This document shows positions 60,536 to 64,000 of a stretch of DNA of 64,000 bases, one piece after another. Location: the NCBI GenBank assembly GCA_910574835.1, contig CAJTDE010000013.1:51469-115468 (forward strand), written 5' to 3'. Below the pieces are notes generated by a model. The model worked only from the letters and a program-made list of their open reading frames with translations. It made no database searches and had not been told where the DNA came from. The translations under genes were made by a program, and so were the position numbers. How positions within the stretch are numbered: the first letter of the stretch is position 1; each line of letters begins with the position of its first letter. The DNA comes from Clostridia bacterium. GTDB taxonomy: Bacteria > Bacillota > Clostridia > Lachnospirales > Lachnospiraceae.

Positions 60536-61963
60536 TCATGCACCGAGCATCTTTTTTGCAAGCTGCGTCATGATCTGGTCGCCGTACTGTTCAATGAATT
60601 TCCGGGTGAAAGCGTCCATCGCCTGCGGGGAAGATTCCAGCTGTTTCATCATAACGTCCGGGTTGGGCACGGAGTCGCCCTCTCCCTGAAGGCTGCGCTC
60701 CACGGGGCGCATATCGGGGTTGGAGTAAAAAGCCGTCTCAAATTTCTGTGCGTTGATCTTGCGGTCTTCGTCCAGGATATGTGCATAGATTTCCGTGATC
60801 ATGTCAATCTGTGCATGGCCGGTATCTCCCTGGGTGGCTTTGAGATCCCCTTTGTTCAGCTTCAGCTTGTAGGTCGTGCTGGAGTGGCGCAGGGAATGGA
60901 ATACCACATTGGGCAGGCCGGCAGACTTTTTAAGGCGTTCAAACTGGTTGCCGATGATGCGGTCCTCGCAGGGCCTTCCCGTTTCCTGAGCCAGTACCAG
61001 ATTGTAGTCTGTATAGTCCGGTCCCATGAACTCTTTCAGCCTGTCCTGCTTTTCCTTCCAGTCGCGCAGGATAAGGGCAAGGGTTTTGGGAAGCCATACC
61101 TTACGGATGCTGCTTTCTGTCTTCGGCTTTTTCAGGACAAGCCTGGTGGATGATTTGCCGCCCATCAGCCTGGGGAATACAAAAAGGATATCCTTTTCCC
61201 CAAGTGCGTCAATCGCCCTCTGGTCAACACGGGCAAGTTCCTTTTCAATCCATACATATGCGTTATCGTTTGCAATGTCTTCATCTGCGATGTGGAGGCA
61301 GTCCCAGGTCAGACCGGTGATCTCCCCCATCCGCATGGAACAGGCAAAAGCCAGATTGATCGCAATGTAGAGTTTCCCATCCTGGCAGTTGTCGAGGGCC
61401 TGGCGGATAGTATCCGCCGTCCAGATTGCCCGGACTTTCTTTTCCCGCTTCGGCAGGTCGGCATCCTCAAACGGATTTTTGCCGATGATATCCCACCGGA
61501 CTGCCTGATGGAAAGCGCACCGGAGGAGCTTGATAATCTTTTCGATGGTGCAGGGCGTCACATACTCCGTTTTCGCATGGCGGTATGGAGTATTTACAGG
61601 GGCTGTTTTCTGGAGCTGCTGGATATATTTATCCACAGTCCTTTTGTTGATGTCCTGGACAACAAGGTTTCCAATCAGCGGATTGATATAGTTGTTGATC
61701 ATCGCCGTATTGCTGGCGTAGATTGAAAGCCCCCATTTCTTTTCTCCATAAAGCTCCACAAACTCCTTTAAGAAATCTTCCACGGTTGTTGTATTGGGCG
61801 GGATAAAAGTTCCGTTATCAAGATCGGCTTCCACCGCTGATTTTCTTTTCCTCGCCTCTGCTTTGGTGTTGAATGTTTCCCATTTCTGTCTTTTCTGCCC
61901 TTCCTGATCTGTATAGGTATAGACGACAGCATGTTTTTTTCCTCTTTTTTGAATTGATGCCAT
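60536..61963 (-). CDS. Tyrosine recombinase/integrase of the integrated element
   Basis: A 475-residue tyrosine recombinase. N-terminal AP2-like arm-binding domain (KHAVVYTYTDQEGQKRQKWETF), core-binding domain (VEDFLKEFVELYGEKKWG), and catalytic domain with R in ACSMRMGEITGL, H-x-x-R in FHSLRHSSTTYKL and the terminal tyrosine in ITEIYAHIL. The start at 61963 follows AAAGGAG. It reads towards the tRNA gene, as is typical for tRNA-site integrases, and follows the excisionase gene. The protein is intact. Confidence 0.95.
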   Translation of the reverse strand: MASIQKRGKKHAVVYTYTDQEGQKRQKWETFNTKAEARKRKSAVEADLDNGTFIPPNTTTVEDFLKEFVELYGEKKWGLSIYASNTAMINNYINPLIGNLVVQDINKRTVDKYIQQLQKTAPVNTPYRHAKTEYVTPCTIEKIIKLLRCAFHQAVRWDIIGKNPFEDADLPKREKKVRAIWTADTIRQALDNCQDGKLYIAINLAFACSMRMGEITGLTWDCLHIADEDIANDNAYVWIEKELARVDQRAIDALGEKDILFVFPRLMGGKSSTRLVLKKPKTESSIRKVWLPKTLALILRDWKEKQDRLKEFMGPDYTDYNLVLAQETGRPCEDRIIGNQFERLKKSAGLPNVVFHSLRHSSTTYKLKLNKGDLKATQGDTGHAQIDMITEIYAHILDEDRKINAQKFETAFYSNPDMRPVERSLQGEGDSVPNPDVMMKQLESSPQAMDAFTRKFIEQYGDQIMTQLAKKMLGA

Positions 61964-61983
61964 ATATGCAGGCTCCTTTCCTG

Positions 61984-62193
61984 TTAAATGTTATTATCTC
62001 CATCAAGCCATTCGTCAAAGGATTTTCTGGAGATTCTCAGCTTTTTGCCAATACGGACTGTTTTGAATGCATTTGCAGAGCACAGTTTGTAAATGGAACG
62101 TTTGCTTACACCAAGAATCTCTGCTGCTTCCGCAACAGAATAACTCCTTTTTTCCGAATCGGCATTTGGAATAGCGTTTCTATGTTCAGCCAC
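61984..62193 (-). CDS. Excisionase-family DNA-binding protein
   Basis: A 69-residue protein with a GTG start after AAAGGAGG. The winged HTH of MerR/excisionase type is SYSVAEAAEILGVSKRSIYKLCSA, then FKTVRIGKKLRISRKSFDEWLDG, the standard helix-turn-helix_17 layout. It should direct the integrase towards excision. It lies 20 bases upstream of the integrase gene on the same strand. Confidence 0.93.
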   Translation of the reverse strand: MAEHRNAIPNADSEKRSYSVAEAAEILGVSKRSIYKLCSANAFKTVRIGKKLRISRKSFDEWLDGDNNI

Positions 62194-62397
62194 AATGTCC
62201 TCCTTTCTGTGTGGCTGGAAAGAGCCTACGGTTTCTTACACATATATAACTTACGATTTTCAGCCAGCCACTGCAACAAAAAATAAAAACAACACGTTCT
62301 AATTCTAAAAAATCAGTTTTTATTTCCACATGACACCCTGGGCCACTTCCTGCGCCGGAGTTCCCGCCGCGTATTTCCAGGCCGTGCTGTGCAGCGA

Positions 62398-63060
62398 TCA
62401 AGCAGGGGCAGACTTTTTACGGCAGACCTGTCCCATGCACCTGTATAACTCCCAGTACCATGCTGTGAAATTGTCAATGTACACTCTATGGCATCTTTTT
62501 CTGAATGACCTATACAATGTGTAGACCAGTACCCCCAAAAGGACATACCGCTCTGCCGCTTCAAAAAGGAGTTTCAGGTAGTTCCATGCCAGAATCAGAA
62601 CGATAATCAGCGTAATCAGCGCCACCGCACCGTTGGCACAGACACCGATAATAGCTAACATCACCGAATTAAAGTCCGCAAAACTTAAAGCGGGCAGGTC
62701 GGAGTCCATGATCCAGCGGTACGGGGTTCCGCCAATCTTTAAGACAGTATCCACGATCCCGTCTGAGAAATAGGCCAGCAGGATGAAGAGGACGGAGCGG
62801 ATGCTCAGGCGCACCGGGTCCTCCGCCTCAATGCCGGCCCCCAGGCCGAAGTTTTTGAACAGCTGCCATACCCAGTTTAAAAGGATGATGCCGATAGCCA
62901 GTGCCACAAAGACCTTATACATGGTCTCGGCGGCGGGGAAGTAACGAAGGAACACGGCCATGTCACAGCCCAGCGCCCCCAGGACCGAGGTGGTTATAAG
63001 GTCAAGGCCGTTCATCACCTGTTCGGCGATCCACTCCACAATGCCGTCTAAAATACCCAT
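62398..63060 (-). CDS. VirB6/TrbL-like conjugation membrane protein, truncated with foreign tail
   Basis: The first 180 residues match the membrane protein of Tn1549-type conjugation modules: GILDGIVEWIAEQVMNGLDL, FPAAETMYKVFVALAIG, LFKNFGLGAGIEAEDP, AWNYLKLLFEAAERYVLLG. After VLVYT the expected continuation (APLAFAMG and about 80 more residues) is missing; instead the frame reads 40 unrelated, mostly basic residues to a stop. So the gene is broken at about 62518. It should be part of the mating channel in an intact element. Confidence 0.8.
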   Translation of the reverse strand: MGILDGIVEWIAEQVMNGLDLITTSVLGALGCDMAVFLRYFPAAETMYKVFVALAIGIILLNWVWQLFKNFGLGAGIEAEDPVRLSIRSVLFILLAYFSDGIVDTVLKIGGTPYRWIMDSDLPALSFADFNSVMLAIIGVCANGAVALITLIIVLILAWNYLKLLFEAAERYVLLGVLVYTLYRSFRKRCHRVYIDNFTAWYWELYRCMGQVCRKKSAPA

Positions 63061-63082
63061 AAATGATTACTCCTTTCCGGTG

Positions 63083-63475
63083 TCAGCCACTCCACTTTCC
63101 ATCCGCAAAGAACGGGGTGATGTAGGCCATGATGAACCCCAGGCCGTTTAAGATCGCCCAGGTGATGCAGATGCGCTTCAGCCATGCGCGGCTTTCGTCC
63201 ACCGTGCGGCCGGAGCGGGAGAAGTTCATCATCAGCAGGGCCACCGAAGCGGTGACGATAGCAGCCACAGTGGAGATCAGTACGATCTGGTTATAGACGT
63301 CCTTCATGATCTCCGTGGCTTTCGTCCATACATCTGCGGCATAGACCGGCTGGGTCGTCATTAAGAACATCATAAAGCTCAGGAAGGCATAATAGGCTGC
63401 CTTTGCAGGGGAAAATCTGCGGCGGGGCTTCTTACCTGCCGGGGCAGGCGTCTGCAGTTTGTTTTTCAGTCTCAA
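63083..63475 (-). CDS. VirB2/Maff2-like conjugation pilin-type membrane protein
   Basis: A protein of about 130 residues. After a basic N-terminus (KKPRRRFSPAKAAYY) comes a signal-like helix ending TTQPVYAADVW, then two membrane segments (IVLISTVAAIVTASVALLMM and ICITWAILNGLGFIMAY). This is the Maff2 family, a VirB2-like component of Tn1549-type conjugation systems. I take the TTG at 63475 as start, 9 bases after AAAGGAGG, because the sequence upstream consists of two terminator hairpins. It ends 22 bases before the VirB6-like gene. Confidence 0.85.
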   Translation of the reverse strand: MRLKNKLQTPAPAGKKPRRRFSPAKAAYYAFLSFMMFLMTTQPVYAADVWTKATEIMKDVYNQIVLISTVAAIVTASVALLMMNFSRSGRTVDESRAWLKRICITWAILNGLGFIMAYITPFFADGKWSG

Positions 63476-63516
63476 TTTGTGGACCTCCTTTAAATAAGAT
63501 TTGGTTGTGGAAAGAA

Positions 63517-63547
63517 AAGACCATGCCACAGAGACGGGCACGGTCTT
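63517..63547 (-). terminator. Leader hairpin 1 upstream of Maff2-like gene
   Basis: Minus strand: AAGACCGTGCC / GGCATGGTCTT with a 9-base loop and a T-rich tail, 42 bases before the start codon. Confidence 0.65.
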
Positions 63548-63599
63548 CTTTCTTTGGGCTGGCAGGCGGGGAAAAGCCGGATCATGCGGTAAGGGGCGT

Positions 63600-63626
63600 A
63601 AAAAAAGCACCTCTCTGGAAAGGTGC
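63600..63626 (-). terminator. Leader hairpin 2 upstream of Maff2-like gene
   Basis: Minus strand: GCACCT-loop-AGGTGC followed by T7. A strong intrinsic terminator placed upstream of the conjugation genes. Confidence 0.75.
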
Positions 63627-64000
63627 CATGCCAGCCCGGATTGCTTTTGGGTGCAGTTTTAAGCATATTTAGTGTAACATATCCCTTTTTACGGGGAAAG
63701 AGCAGAACCGTGCCAATTTTATGCGGAATTGTGCCAATTTCGTGCCAGATGGAAAATCATTAGCAGACCTATGTATAAATTTTATTGTTATAAAAAATAT
63801 AAAGCTAGAAAAAAATGGATAATATTGTCTAAAATGATATAAAATGGATATAAATTGACAAAAGTGGTTGATGAATATTGCCGAATAAAGTATAATTTTA
63901 ATACCTGTCTTTAGTATCAGACATTTAAAAATGGCGTTAGTTTATGAAAATAGTAAAAGCTGTTGCATTTCGGTGCGACAGCTTTTGGAATTATAGCTAT
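63627..64000. other. AT-rich right end, no recognised gene
   Basis: Contains two GTGCCAATTT repeats (about 63710-63750), the inverted AGCAGACCT repeat at 63755-63770, and very AT-rich sequence. A hairpin with T4 at 63955-63986 (AAAAGCTGTTGCA / TGCGACAGCTTTT) could terminate plus-strand transcription. Confidence 0.5.
63755..63770 (-). repeat. Right inverted copy of the integrase-arm repeat
   Basis: AATCATTAGCAGACCT is the reverse complement of 60464-60479 with one mismatch. Confidence 0.6.

Noticed and set aside
62186..62401. A 71-codon minus-strand frame between the VirB6-like and excisionase genes
   Set aside because: It overlaps both neighbours, lacks a ribosome site and reads as post-breakpoint debris.

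Overview
The window reads as a stretch of chromosome from an anaerobic, spore-forming member of the Clostridia, most likely a Lachnospiraceae gut bacterium. The support is an [FeFe]-hydrogenase maturase (hydF), an oxygen-stress pair made of a PerR-type Fur regulator and a rubrerythrin with an N-terminal rubredoxin domain, sporulation genes (spmA, spmB, a LysM/GH18 spore-type hydrolase, spoIID, spoIIQ), T-box leaders on two tRNA synthetase genes, and gene neighbourhoods typical of that family. Species cannot be read from the sequence alone.

Layout. 1-7.1 kb: the end of a DeoR-type regulator, then a LytTR response regulator, a GHKL histidine kinase, a lipoprotein and a four-gene ABC exporter (three membrane proteins plus ATPase), ending against a decapitated AbiEi-type antitoxin whose palindromic promoter survives. 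7.2-9.5 kb: metG with its T-box. 9.5-14.7 kb: an AAA-ATPase/PD-(D/E)XK protein, a DUF885-type zinc protein and a LysM-GH18 hydrolase. 14.7-32.9 kb: spmB and spmA, normally neighbours, are held about 17 kb apart. Between them lie a defence-like island (three minus-strand genes including two BREX-type ATPases, a toxin-antitoxin pair, and an SF2 helicase), a lactose cluster (two AraC regulators, GPH transporter, beta-galactosidase), an orphan protein, and a two-gene insert (pRiA4b ORF-3-like protein plus a second AAA-ATPase/PD-(D/E)XK protein). Two different pairs of imperfect direct repeats mark the borders of the defence island and of the two-gene insert.

33-43 kb is core chromosome: abrB-type regulator, the minus-strand run hydF - Orn/Lys/Arg decarboxylase - guanylate kinase-like - holB - ricT - trmN6-like - rsmI, a secreted SH3/NlpC endopeptidase, then perR and rubrerythrin, each behind the same style of 17-bp palindrome. 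43-48 kb: a large coiled-coil surface protein, a 58-codon upstream gene and a BTAD-type regulator with a degenerate GGDEF-like tail. 48-60 kb: hemolysin III, a long hairpin element, a GIY-YIG protein, spoIID-spoIIQ, glycogen phosphorylase, ileS with its T-box, a D-Ala-D-Ala carboxypeptidase and a YkgJ-type cysteine-cluster protein.

60-64 kb: a tRNA-Arg(CCU) gene, preceded by half of another tRNA with the same anticodon, marks the integration site of a tyrosine-recombinase element. It keeps integrase, excisionase, a VirB6-like gene that breaks off, and a VirB2/Maff2-like gene, so it looks like the deleted remains of a Tn1549-type conjugative element. The most promising undescribed system is the 15.6-21.3 kb island: BREX-like ATPases and a helicase without the methylase (PglX) or phosphatase (PglZ) that define BREX.
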